Below, piece by piece: positions 22,353-32,154 of a DNA stretch of 64,000 bases (its first letter is position 1; every line of letters begins with the position of its first letter). The notes under the pieces were generated by a model. It was not told the origin of the DNA. It saw only the letters and a program-made list of their open reading frames with translations, and searched no databases. The position numbers were made by a program, and so were the translations under genes. Source of the stretch: Pegoplata infirma (lineage: Eukaryota > Arthropoda > Insecta > Diptera > Anthomyiidae); contig OY992539.1 in assembly GCA_963921195.1 (NCBI GenBank), forward strand, positions 36,857,754 to 36,921,753, in the 5' to 3' direction.

Positions 22353-23222
22353 ACAAGTAGAAAAGTTAAATTCGACTTGGCCGAATCTATGAATACCCTC
22401 CACAATGCCCTTTTTAAGTGCTAGTAAATTTTCTAACGTGAAAAAAATAAAATTTTTGGTTAGAAATATTTTATTTGGGTAAAAAAAAAATTTTTTTTTT
22501 TAATTTTTGAAAAAAAAAATTTATTAATTTTTTTTTGAGTGTAAATTTTTTTTGAGTGTAAAATTTTTTTTGAGTGTATTTTTTTTTTGTTTTAGTGTAA
22601 AAATATTTTTGTGTGACAAAAATACCTTGTAAAATATTTTTTTGACTTACAAATGTTTTTAAAACATGTTTAACGGGTTTTCAACACGTGAATTTAAGGT
22701 GCAACTAATCTGAAATTTACGGTTTTGCTAATAACTTTTGAACCGCTAAACCGATTTGGCTGAAATTTAAAACGAACCGGACCAGAGGAACGGCAAATAT
22801 ATATGCCACACTTCAGCACCATCAGAATTGCCGTTCGAAAGTTACCGTGTGTTTTATCTCGTAAATTCAAGAAAAACCCTTGCCGAAATTCACTCATTTG
22901 CTTATAACTTTTGAACCACTGGACCGATTTCGCTGGATTGCAATACCAACCTGACCAGGTAAATGCCCAACATATATGCCAAACTTCAGGAGCCTCCGTA
23001 AAGTCTTTCAAAAGTTAGCGTGTTTTCAACAGACAGACAGACAGACAAACGGACAGACGGACGGACGGACGGACGGACGGACATCGCTAGATCGTCTTAA
23101 AATCGATCGAGGATCATGAATATATATACTTTATGGGGTCCTAGACCAATATTTCGAGGTGTTACAAACGGAATGACAAACTTATATATACCCTCTATCA
23201 CTAGAGTGGAGGGTATAAAAAA
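22353..23222 (+). mobile_element. INE-1-like element, complete, long subfamily
   Basis: Complete from acaagtagaaaagttaaatt (hairpin ttcgacttggccgaa) to the taccctctatcactagagtg hairpin and gggtataaaaa. It has the internal 'gaaccactggaccgatttcg' block and an RGAC run at about 23027-23084. A close sister of the copy at 23233. Open frames on both strands run through the RGAC and inter-block regions and are not genes. Confidence 0.9.
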
Positions 23223-23232
23223 GTTTAAAAAA

Positions 23233-24338
23233 ACAAGTAGAAAAGTTAAATTCGACTTGGCCGAATCTATGAATACCCTCCACAATGCCCTTTTAAGTGA
23301 TAGTAAATTTTCTAACGTGAAAAAATAAAATTTTTGGTTAGAAATATTTTATTTTCTGTAAAAAAACTTTTTTTTATTAATTTTTGAAAAAAAAAAAAAA
23401 AAATTACTAATTTTTTTTTTGAGTGTAATATTTTTTTTGAGTGTATTTTTTTTTTTTGTTTTAGTGTAAACAAACTTTTTTTTATTAATTTTTGAAAAAA
23501 AAAAAAAAATTACTAATTTTTTTTTTGAGTGTAAAATTTTTTTTGAGTGTATTTTTTTTTTTTGTTTTAGTGTAAAAAACTTTTTTTTATTAATTTTTGA
23601 AAAAAAAAAAAAAAATAATTTACCAATTTTTTTTTGAGTGTAAAATTTTTTTTGAGTGTAAACTTTTTTTTGAGTGTATTTTTTTTTTTTGTTTTAGTGT
23701 AAAAATATTTTTCTGTGACAAAAATACCTTTTAAAATATTTTTCTGACTACAAATGTTTTTAAAACATGTTTAATGGGTTTTCAACACGTGAATTTAAGG
23801 TGAAGCTAATCTGAAATTCACGGTTTTGCTAATAACTTTTGCACAACTGGACCGATTTGGCTGAAATTTAAAACGAACCGGCCCAGAGGAACGGTAAATA
23901 TATATGCCACACTTCAGCATCCTCAGGATTGCCGTTCGAAAGTTACCGTGTGTTTCGTCTCGTAAATTCCAGAAAAACCCTTGCCGAAATTCACTCATTT
24001 GCTTATAACTTTTGAACCACTGGACCGATTTCGCTGGATTGCAATACCAACCTGACCAGGTAAATGTCTAACATATATGCCAAACTTCAGGAGCCTCCGT
24101 AAAGTCTTTCAAAAGTTAGCGTGTTTTCAACAGACAGACAGACAGACAGACAGACAGACGGACAGACGGACGGACGGACGGACGGACGGACGGACGGACA
24201 TCGCTAGATCGTCTTAAAATCGATCGAGGATCATGAATATATATACTTTATGGGGTCCTAGACCAATATTTCGAGGTGTTACAAACGGAATGACAAACTT
24301 ATATATACCCTCTATCACTAGAGTGGAGGGTATAAAAA
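23233..24338 (+). mobile_element. INE-1-like element with triplicated internal segment
   Basis: Complete copy 10 bp downstream of the previous one. Its T/A-rich leader (ttttgagtgtaaaattttt, gttttagtgtaaa) is present three times in tandem at about 23357-23700, each unit about 115 bp, which accounts for most of the extra length over the sister copy. RGAC run at about 24131-24198, the longest in the window. Confidence 0.9.
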
Positions 24339-24452
24339 ATTTCAGCGAAAAAAACTTTTGGTAAACAATAAAACAAAAAAATTTGTTCTTGTTTAAATAC
24401 TATTCCGTGTTCAATTCTATTCACATAAGTATGTCAACCAGCAGACGAATTA

Positions 24453-24700
24453 ATGTAAGAGACAAAAAAGTTGAAAGAAAGTATTAATGTGAGGTTAATA
24501 TTGCTAAAAATAGAATTGTAGTGCTGGAAACTGTTAAAATTTATTCTGTAGAAATTATAAATATTCACATATAGAAAAACAATTTACATTAACAAGACAA
24601 ACCGACATTTAAAATCCTACTGATGATAACACTAGCTGGAGTGTATGAAACCAGTACCAGAAATGTCTATAATTATCAGAAATTAACTTTTTCTTTTTGT
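24453..24700. other. Insertion of about 240 bp inside INE-1
   Basis: Relative to other copies, 'agcagacgaattaa' and 'ctttttgtatttttaggtta' are separated by about 240 extra bases beginning taatgtaagagac. No clear inverted ends or target duplication were found, so its type is unknown. Confidence 0.45.
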
Positions 24701-24901
24701 ATTTTTAGGTTATGTTGAATGTACCAACATTTTTTAGATTACCTTAAATTGTGTTCATATCTTTTGAACCGCTGAACCGATATCTCTCAAATGCAATACC
24801 AAACTTCTGGGCAACAACAAGTAAATATTTTAAGTTTCAGTCATGTCCGTGCAATATTTTGGCCGTGATCGCCTTTAATTAGAATTGGCCGAATACATTA
24901 A

Positions 24902-25845
24902 TATAAGGCCGTCCTGTCAAATTAAAATTTTCGAATTTAATGTCCTTATACCTGCCGAACAATGGCCACGTTAGAGGTGATTGTGGGAAAATTTATGAAA
25001 AAATTTCGCAAGGTCATCTTCAGTCGTCAACCAACGGTCAAAGTTGAAAAAATTTTCGAATTTTTTGACCAAATCCGACTCAAAAATTCGAAATTCGGAA
25101 ATTTTGCGTACTTTATGAGCAAAATATTTAAAACAATCCACAACCGCAAGGTGATCCACAGATGTTGATTTTTTTTTATCAAAATTTGTCTTAAAAGTTG
25201 GAAAATGTTAAGTGTGTTATCTAAAAAATTAAAAAAAAAAATATAAAACGCAATTTTTGGTCCAAACTGCTGATTTGCGATTTTGATCCACAGATGATGA
25301 TCAGCATTTTCGGACCAAAATCGTGTTTTTATATATTTTTTAATATTTTTTATATAATAAAAGTTTGAAAATGTTAAGTGTGTTATCTAAAAAATATAAG
25401 AACGCAATTTTGGTTCAAAGATTCTGAGCAGCATTTTTGGACCAAAATCGTGTTTTATATTTTTTTAATAATTTTAACACTTAACATTCATTTTCCAACT
25501 TTTGACAACAATTTGGCTAAAAAATTATTTTTATGTTTCAAAATCAGATTCTTTGGACCAAAATCCCGGTTTTGAAATTTTTTAAATATTTTTCCAATGA
25601 AGTGCGCCAAGTTTCCGAATTTTTGAGCTTGATTGGGTCAAAAAATTCGGACATGAATTTTGGTCGAAATATGAAATATTTTCCAACTTTGACCGCTGGT
25701 TGCCGACTGAAGATAATCTCGCAAAATTTTTCCATATGTTTTTCCATAAATTTTTCCACAATTAGCTCCAACGTGACAATCGTTAGGCAGGTATTAGAAC
25801 ATGAAATTTGAAAATTTTAATTTGATGGGAAGCCCTACTGTAAAC
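24902..25845. mobile_element. Foldback-type element, arms about 300 bp
   Basis: The left arm (tgtcaaattaaaattttcga, 'atacctgccgaacaatggcc', 'gtgattgtgggaaaatttat') is mirrored on the right (25545-25845) up to 'agggcttcc'. The centre holds two copies of 'gaaaatgttaagtgtgttat', about 170 bp apart. Related sequence ('gtggaccaaaatcg') occurs at 38170-38340. Frames of 62-92 codons lie in the arms on both strands, reflecting the palindrome rather than genes. Confidence 0.75.
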
Positions 25846-25939
25846 TGAGTGTATAACAGGGTGGAACAAGTTTTCAAGTTTGATTTTCGAAATCGTCGAA
25901 ATTGGAAAAATTGCCTTCAAGGGTCAATATACACACACA

Positions 25940-26566
25940 ACAAGTAAAAAAGTAAAACTCGGCCTTGCCGAATGTAGTGATACCCTCCATAATTTCTAAA
26001 AGATTATTGCAAACAACTTTATTTAAAAGAAAATTACTTTTGAAAAAAAAAAATTTTGAAAAAAATTTTTCGCGAAATTTTTATTTTTTTTTTTTGTCCA
26101 AAAAAAAAAAATCCGCCATTTTTTTTATATTTTTGTCAAAAATATGTTCGCACTTGTTTAAATACCATTTGGTGTTCAATTATGTTAACATATGTCAACC
26201 AGCAGCCAAATTAAAGCATTTTGTATTTTTAGGTTATGTTGAATGTACTTTTTGAGGTGTCCTTACATTTTTGTTCATAACTTTTGAAATGCTGAGCCGA
26301 TATCGCTCAAATGCAATTCCAAACTTCTCGGGAGAATTTCCAACAAATACTTTAAGTTTCAGTCATATCCGTGTAATATTTTTGTAAATGATCACCATTT
26401 CCACAGACAGACAGACGGACAGACGGAAATCGCTAGAATGTCTTCAAATTGATCGGGGATCATGAATATATATACTTAATGGGGTCCCCGACCGATATTT
26501 TGATGAGTTACAAACAGAATGACAAACTTATATATACCCTCTATCACTAAGTGGAGGGTATAAAAA
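25940..26566 (+). mobile_element. INE-1-like element, complete short type
   Basis: Runs from acaagtaaaaaagtaaaact with hairpin tcggccttgccga to taccctctatcactaagtgg and gggtataaaaa. RGAC run at about 26402-26427. Similar to the copies at 7010 and 60679. Confidence 0.88.
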
Positions 26567-26593
26567 TATTGGACCTGTGGGGGTTCATTGTCC

Positions 26594-27447
26594 TTTTTAT
26601 ACCCTCCACTCTAGTGATAGAGGGTATATATAAGTTTGTCATTCCGTTTGTAACACATCGAAATATTGGTCTAGGACCCCATTTTAAGTCGATTTTAAGT
26701 CGATCTAGCGATGTCCGTCCGTCCGTCTGTCTGTCTGTTCGTCCGTAGAAAACACGCTAACTTTTGAAAGACTTTATTAGCAAAAGAGTAACTTTCGGCA
26801 AGGGTTTTTCGCGAATTTACGAGATATAAAACACGATAACTTTCGAAAGACAATAATGAGACTACTGAAACGTTGCACGTATCTTTGCCGTTCCCCAGGC
26901 CTGTTTGGAATTGCATTTCAGCTCAAGCGGTCCAGTGGTTCAAAAGTTATAAGCAAAACCCCGATTTTCAGATTGGGTTCATCTTAAATGCCACATGGTA
27001 AAAAAGTTTTAAAAGCATTGGTGGTAACTTAGCAATGCTTTTCAAACTTGTTTAGTTTTAAAGCAATGCTTTTTAAACTTATTTAATTTTAAAAGCACTG
27101 GTAACTTAAATATACACTCGAAAAAATTTTACACTCAAAAAAAAAATTAAACTCAAAAAATAATTTAGTTTTTTTTACAAAAATTTTAATATTTTGTGAA
27201 CATACGTACGTGCATTCACTCAGAAATATTTTTACAGTAAAAAAACATTACACTCGAAAAAAGTTTTACACTCAAAACAAAATTAGTATTTTTTTTAATG
27301 ACAAAAAAAGAGTTTTTTACTCAAAATAAAATATTTCTAATCAAAATTGTTAATTTTTTTCACGTTAAAAATGTACCATCCTTTAAAAAGGCATTGTGGA
27401 GGGTATTCATAGATTCGGCAAAGTCGAATTTAACTTTTCTACTTGTT
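26594..27447 (-). mobile_element. INE-1-like element, inverted, complete
   Basis: Starts tttttataccctccactcta and the gatagagggta hairpin, has (GTCY)n at about 26716-26755, and ends in ttcggcaaagtcgaatttaa with acttttctacttgt. It faces the copy at 25940 with only about 30 bp between them, making a tail-to-tail pair. Confidence 0.88.
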
Positions 27448-30004
27448 TCACTTTAAAATCGGAAAGTTCCGAAAAAAGTGAAAGATTTTTTTTATTATTT
27501 TGTTTTGCTCAAAATATAAGTTAATGCTCGGATATTACTGAAAAGGTGTTTTTATGGTAAAATTTTTATTTGGTCTGTAAAAAAAAAAATTCCTTTTTGA
27601 ACAGTAAAACAAAGAAAAATCTAGCAAAATTTTATAGTCAGCAAAACTTTATAGTCAGAAAAATTGAGAAAAGTTTTCAGAATATTACAAATGATGAGGG
27701 AAAATTCAAAAAACTTATGATTAATAAAAAAATATAGGAATTACAAAAACCACAAAAAAATAGAATTTAAGAACAATTCAGAAAGTTTTGGAATATTAAG
27801 AAATTTTTTCTAGTGCAAAAAATCCAGAAATAACAGAAAACATGTGCTAGGTATATAAGTTTCGGCTCAGACGAATATAGTTTTCTTTACTAGTTAAACA
27901 CCAAAAGGCAGGTTATAGTTTTTTAGTAAAACAAGACACAGGAGTTTTGTTTAGTCAACTACTACATGCAGTTTAATACATAGAATTTCTCTGGAAGTGT
28001 GTGTAAGAATATATCCTTGTTTATTATCTTTGTGTATGTGTGGTAGTAACATTATTAAAAGAGTTTTCATTTCGTTTCTTTTTTTGTCTTATTAAATATT
28101 ATAATTTAAAAAGTTTTTTATTTTACTTAAACAAACCATGTTAAAATGTAAACACATACTTACAACTTTAAATATGCATTTACTTAAATATAAAAGTAAA
28201 ATAGAAAACTTGTTCCTTAAACTCCTTTAAAGATACAAAAAAAAAATTAGAAACAAAAATTATTAAAGGAAGGAAAAATATCCACAAATTATAGAATTTG
28301 TGAAAATGTTTTGGAAAGGGAAGACAAAGATTAAAATTAATAAAGAATTGTAGAATAAAATGTTTATACATTTTGAAAGAAGTTTTTGGTGTTTAAGTTT
28401 TAATTAGACAGAGATAAAAAATCTAGCTTTCAGAATCAGTATGTGCTGAAAGCAAAAGCAAATAAAAGTGGAAATTTTCATAACAGAACGCCCAAGGCTT
28501 CTTATTGAACATGTGGCGTTTAGCATCCAAAATTAAGCTCGAAATTAAGTCAGCTATAACCGGTATAGATTTCGCTGCAATCGATCCAGTACTTACTGAA
28601 ACTAGAAATAGCTTTGAAGGTTTTGTTATGGAAAATGACAACTTTCATTTGCATTTGGTTGAATCCCATTTCGATTTTGGTTGTTGCTCTGTGTTATTAA
28701 AACTAAACAACTTCTTATTTAAGAAAAATGCTGATAATATATTTTTTGGTATAATTTTTAGAATAGTAATTTCTTTATAAGAAAAAGCCCTTTCAATTTA
28801 TTATAAATAAAGTTAAAATTGAATATTGCACATTAATGGGTACGGGGTGGTACTTTAAAGCTTTTGTCAAAAAATTAGGTAATAGCTACTTTAATATATG
28901 ATATCAGTTGCTTTCCTTTTTTATTTCCTAAAAATCCATTACATTTATATCAATTACAGCCTTCTATAACATTTCAATAACCAAAAAAAATTATCCATCC
29001 ACCTACGCTTTTCACTGCCGCAGCTGTTTTACCCCCTTTAATATCGTACAGTGTTACGACAATTGTTTAATTTTATTACTGGTCTTTTGTAAGCAGAAGA
29101 GTACAACAATTTTGGATTTTGTTTAATATTTTTTCTCTGTTTCATTTACGGACTTACTGCTAAAGATGAAGAAGATGAAATGTAGAAACAAACCGTAGTA
29201 GAGTGTAACCAAAATGCTTTTGTTTTCAATTTAACTCTGGACCCCCATAATCCTAATGTGCCTTTCGATATAATGCCAACAAATTTATTGTAAACTATTT
29301 ATTGCAGTAAATCTTTTGGATTGTGGTAAAGCTCAAATGGTGTTACAAGACACATACAATATAACATAAATACAACCATACAGCCATACATACATACATA
29401 CAAATACATTTGTATGTATACAATGTATATTCAAGTAACATAAATGGTTTATATACAAATACACAATATAAAGATCTAAAGATAAAATTAACCCTTTAAA
29501 GGCTATAATCATATTTAAAGTAGCAAAACTTAAATTAAATAATCTCTGTCAAATTACTACAATATGAAGAAACAACTTTGAAATAAATATAAAACAAAAT
29601 GGAACAAAGTTTGTTTCTACTTACTTTGAATAAATCCAAATTTATTTTAAATATGGTAATTTTCAAATTAAAGTTGTTCCACTTCAATTTAAAATAGAAA
29701 TCAATTTTGATTTAACGTTGATATAATTTATTTGTATGCTGTCCTATACAAATAATGTTAAATAAATAAAACACAATATTTCAATATTTTTATATTTTCA
29801 ACATTTTTGTCAATATAGTTTTTATAATAAAAAATTAAATTTGAATTATTTTGAATTAATAACGAACTTTATTGATATCATATTAAATTTAAAGTTGGTA
29901 AAACTCAAATCAAAAGACGCCAATATTAAAAAATAAATGTATTTTTAAAATCAATCATAATCAGTATTAAAATTTATTTTTTTTTTTTTCAAAAATTTTT
30001 AATG
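27448..30004. other. AT-rich DNA, no recognised gene
   Basis: Long stretch without element signatures. It contains short CATA/ACAT runs at about 29380-29430 and a slightly more GC-rich patch near 28490-28690 (see the frame at 28505). It could be single-copy intergenic or intronic host DNA. Confidence 0.5.
28505..28780 (+). CDS. Unrecognised 91-codon frame, low confidence
   Basis: The frame starts MNMWRLASKIKLEIKSAITG and is the least low-complexity of the short frames in this stretch: a mixed, partly acidic composition up to about residue 60, then a hydrophobic, asparagine-rich end. I recognise no domain, and a competing frame exists on the other strand. It could be a host exon fragment, a decayed gene or chance. 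No splice or promoter evidence could be tied to it. Confidence 0.15.
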   Translation: MNMWRLASKIKLEIKSAITGIDFAAIDPVLTETRNSFEGFVMENDNFHLHLVESHFDFGCCSVLLKLNNFLFKKNADNIFFGIIFRIVISL

Positions 30005-30275
30005 CTACTTAGTATGGCACAAATTTTAGGCCAATCGAATTAAATTATCCCGGCGATAAAAGTTTGGATTTTCAAAATTAAAAAAAAAATCAAAAAGATA
30101 TGTCACGCAACACATTTAAATTATAAATTTTTATGGTATAAACACAAATATAAAAAAAAAAAAAAATCGGTCAAACGGTTTTTGAGATATTTATATTCGA
30201 AATTTGCAAACAAAATTGAGGTTTCTTCTACGTTCAAGAAATTAAAAAAAAAAAAAATTTCCTTCTCCCTTTTAT
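30005..30275. repeat. Satellite backbone segment, left of the retrotransposon
   Basis: Has 'ggccaatcgaattaaattat', 'aagtttggattttcaaaatt' and 'aaacggtttttgagatattt'. The same family resumes at 31801, so the retrotransposon inserted into this repeat. Confidence 0.55.
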
Positions 30276-30280
30276 AGAAC

Positions 30281-30411
30281 TGATATGTTTAAATGAAACA
30301 ATCTCTTTGATGGTTGGCTTAAAACTAAAACTTTATTTCACTAAAACCTAAGAGAGAGTGTAGAACTTATAATTACATATATACAACTAATATTTACATA
30401 CATACATAACA
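30281..30411 (-). repeat. 3' LTR of the gypsy-type element
   Basis: 131 bp with TG..CA ends (minus strand tgttatgtatg .. catatca). It is preceded by a purine tract and followed by the target duplication. Its first 32 bases match the 5' LTR remnant at 31764-31795 almost exactly. The boundary is set by TG/CA plus the TSD. Confidence 0.85.
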
Positions 30412-30424
30412 CTTCTCCCCACTT
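30412..30424 (-). other. Polypurine tract
   Basis: Minus-strand aagtggggagaag lies immediately upstream of the LTR start TGTTATG, the normal place for the plus-strand primer of an LTR retrotransposon. Confidence 0.8.
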
Positions 30425-30649
30425 AGCTTAAAATTAACATACCTTAGTACTTCTTAAATTATGTACAATTTAATATAAATATAATTCAACATAAGTAATA
30501 AGATAATAAACCAAAAATTCCATATAATTTATTGTAACAATAAAACAATAATTAACAACAATAAACAATACAGTAATTTACTCAAATTGTCTTTCGAAAA
30601 TGAAAGACACAGAGTTTTAACAAATTTAAATATATTGAAGAGATCACGA

Positions 30650-31762
30650 TTATGATTCACTCAAATCGAGTCTCTTCTGTTTTATCCTTTCTGACCTACG
30701 AATAACATTGGGATCATCACCCTCTGAACTTCTTCTTTCCCTTTGAGCGTCTTCTTTCAAATCAAGTCTCTCCTGTTTTATCCTTTCTGACCTACGAATA
30801 ACATTGGGATCATCACCCTCTGAGCTTCTTCTTTCCCTACCGTTTTCAGTATGATTTGATTGGCAACAAATTGGCAAAAATTTAACTGATTTCTGTTTAT
30901 CTAGTCTTAACTGAGAAACGTGAGCATGCCGATGATAACCCTTTACATTTATTAAGTATATAACATTACCCATTGGCTTAACAACGATAGCGTTCACCCA
31001 TTTCGTACCTGAATTTGACACTGATTTATAAAAGACATGGTCTCCCTGTTTTAATATCGGCATTTTATGGTCGTTTGGACTTACTAACTTTTTTGGAGTG
31101 GTACACTTTAAGCTTGAACTTCCCTCTCTTTTTCTTAAACTTTGCGATATTAAAGTATTTCTTTTATGTATAAATATAAGATCATTTGGAGCTTTTTCTG
31201 TTACTGTAGAGGGAGTAGATCGATATTTTAATAAGAAATTATTTAAAACCAAACTAAGCGGCAAAGATGAAGTTCTTGGGTCAAGAAAATATTTCTTTAG
31301 TTGTGTTTTAGCCGTTTGAACCGCCCTTTCGGCAATTCCATTTGATTGTGGATGATATGGAGGACTTTTCAAACACTTGATGTTGTTAGAACGGCAAAAC
31401 TGCACAAACCCCTCAGAACTAAATGGCGGCCCATTATCAGATACTATCGTATCTGGTATACCGAAGTACGAGAAAATATCTCTAAGTTTTGAAACTACTG
31501 TTTCCAATTTTATACTTCCCATTTCTTTAATATCTATCCATTTAGAATAAGTGTCCACTAACAACAAAAACGTTTTATTTTTAAAATAAAAAAAATCCAT
31601 GTGAACCCTTTGAAAAAAATATTCTGATTTTGGCCAACTAATGTGATCAGATGATAATGGTTTTGAAATTGTAGACTGGCATATTTTACAATTCACTATA
31701 AATTCATCAATATCACTTCCTATCGCTGGCCACCATACGTGTTTTTTTGACAATAATTTCAT
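30650..31762 (-). pseudogene. pol: Integrase end of gypsy-type pol polyprotein (partial)
   Basis: A 370-residue fragment of pol that keeps retroelement integrase, which joins element DNA to the host genome. Visible: CKIC (C25, C28) of the HHCC zinc site, whose histidine pair is lost with the deletion; core residues D56 (HMDFF), D109 (VSDNGPPF) and E145 (NGIAERAV), with D and E separated by 35 residues as in DDE integrases; 'YHPQSNG', a retroelement signature; and a C-terminal GPY/F-like region ending RHAHVSQLRL (about 279-288). The charged tail carries a direct repeat (RERRSSEGDDPN, residues 309-320 and 341-352, offset 32 residues). A TAA lies just before the ATG, so this start is a product of the deletion and translation is not expected to be natural. 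Ty3/gypsy is inferred from motif style; Bel/Pao is less likely. Confidence 0.9.
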
Positions 31763-31763
31763 T

Positions 31764-31795
31764 TATACAACTAATATTTACATACATACATAACA
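31764..31795 (-). repeat. 5' LTR remnant, 32 bp
   Basis: Matches the first bases of the 3' LTR and is followed outward by the AGAAC duplication. The remainder of the LTR is deleted. Confidence 0.8.
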
Positions 31796-31800
31796 AGAAC

Positions 31801-32056
31801 TTTAGTCAAATTTTAATTTAAAATAAATTTTATCAAAATCCGATCATGTTGACGACCTTCGATCAAAGTTTTGGGGTTTTTAAAAGTTCTTACCAAATAC
31901 TCTAAGCCTTGATCGAAGCGCGCCATGGGTTAATATGCTTTTATTTGGCTCAAATTAAGTTTATCCGAAAGTTTGCCTTAAGCTCTAGTTCTGGAAATTT
32001 TTTGACAATTTTCAAATGGCGATATTTCTAAAACCGCTCGACCGGTTTAAGCAATA
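31801..32056. repeat. Satellite backbone segment, right of the retrotransposon
   Basis: Contains 'cgatcaaagttttggggttt', 'atggcgatatttctaaaacc' and 'gctcgaccggttt', continuing the family of 30005-30275. Confidence 0.6.
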
Positions 32057-32154
32057 TTTTTTATACGCTCCACTCTAGTGATAGAGGGAATATATAAGTT
32101 TGTCATTCCGTTTGTAACACCTCGAAATATTGGTCTAGGACCCCATAAAGTATA
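32057..32154 (-). mobile_element. INE-1-like fragment, inverted, cut by the TGGGG element
   Basis: Starts ttttttatacgctccactct with the terminal hairpin and 'gtctaggaccccataaagta', and stops at TA (32153-32154), where TGGGGCATTCC begins. The rest of the INE-1 copy is not found downstream. Confidence 0.8.

Larger units (their letters stand above)
21357..24900 (+). mobile_element. INE-1-like element, outer copy of a multi-level nest
   Basis: The start 'aaaagtaaaattcggtcttg' with the CCGAA hairpin is followed by 'aatgtattgatac', then a hAT MITE (21394-22281). It resumes 'cctccacgacgt' and continues to about 22352, where two complete INE-1 copies (22353-23222 and 23233-24338) are inserted. It resumes again as 'tttcagcgaaaaaaac', then 'atgtcaaccagcagacgaat'. 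Another 240-bp insertion lies at about 24453-24700. It fades at about 24900 before its microsatellite. Confidence 0.75.
30281..31795 (-). mobile_element. Ty3/gypsy-type LTR retrotransposon, internally deleted
   Basis: Read on the minus strand, the element starts with the first 32 bases of a 5' LTR (tgttatgtatgtatgtaaat, 31795-31764), joins directly to the integrase part of pol, and ends in a polypurine tract and a 131-bp 3' LTR. The 5-bp target duplication AGAAC is exact at 30276-30280 and 31796-31800, so the ends are original. The rest of the 5' LTR, gag, protease, reverse transcriptase and RNase H are missing, lost by one deletion. The junction lies where the LTR (tatatatgtaattat) and pol (tataaatgaaattat) look alike. 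It could move only with help. Confidence 0.9.

Noticed and set aside
22694..23011. 105-codon minus-strand frame, with relatives at 23795 and 56519
   Set aside because: Similar translations occur because INE-1 blocks are repeated; frames are broken differently in each copy and lie in a non-coding element family.
27850..27900. Possible core promoter (ggtatataag then ggctcagacgaat)
   Set aside because: TATA-like words are frequent by chance in this composition, and no gene follows downstream.
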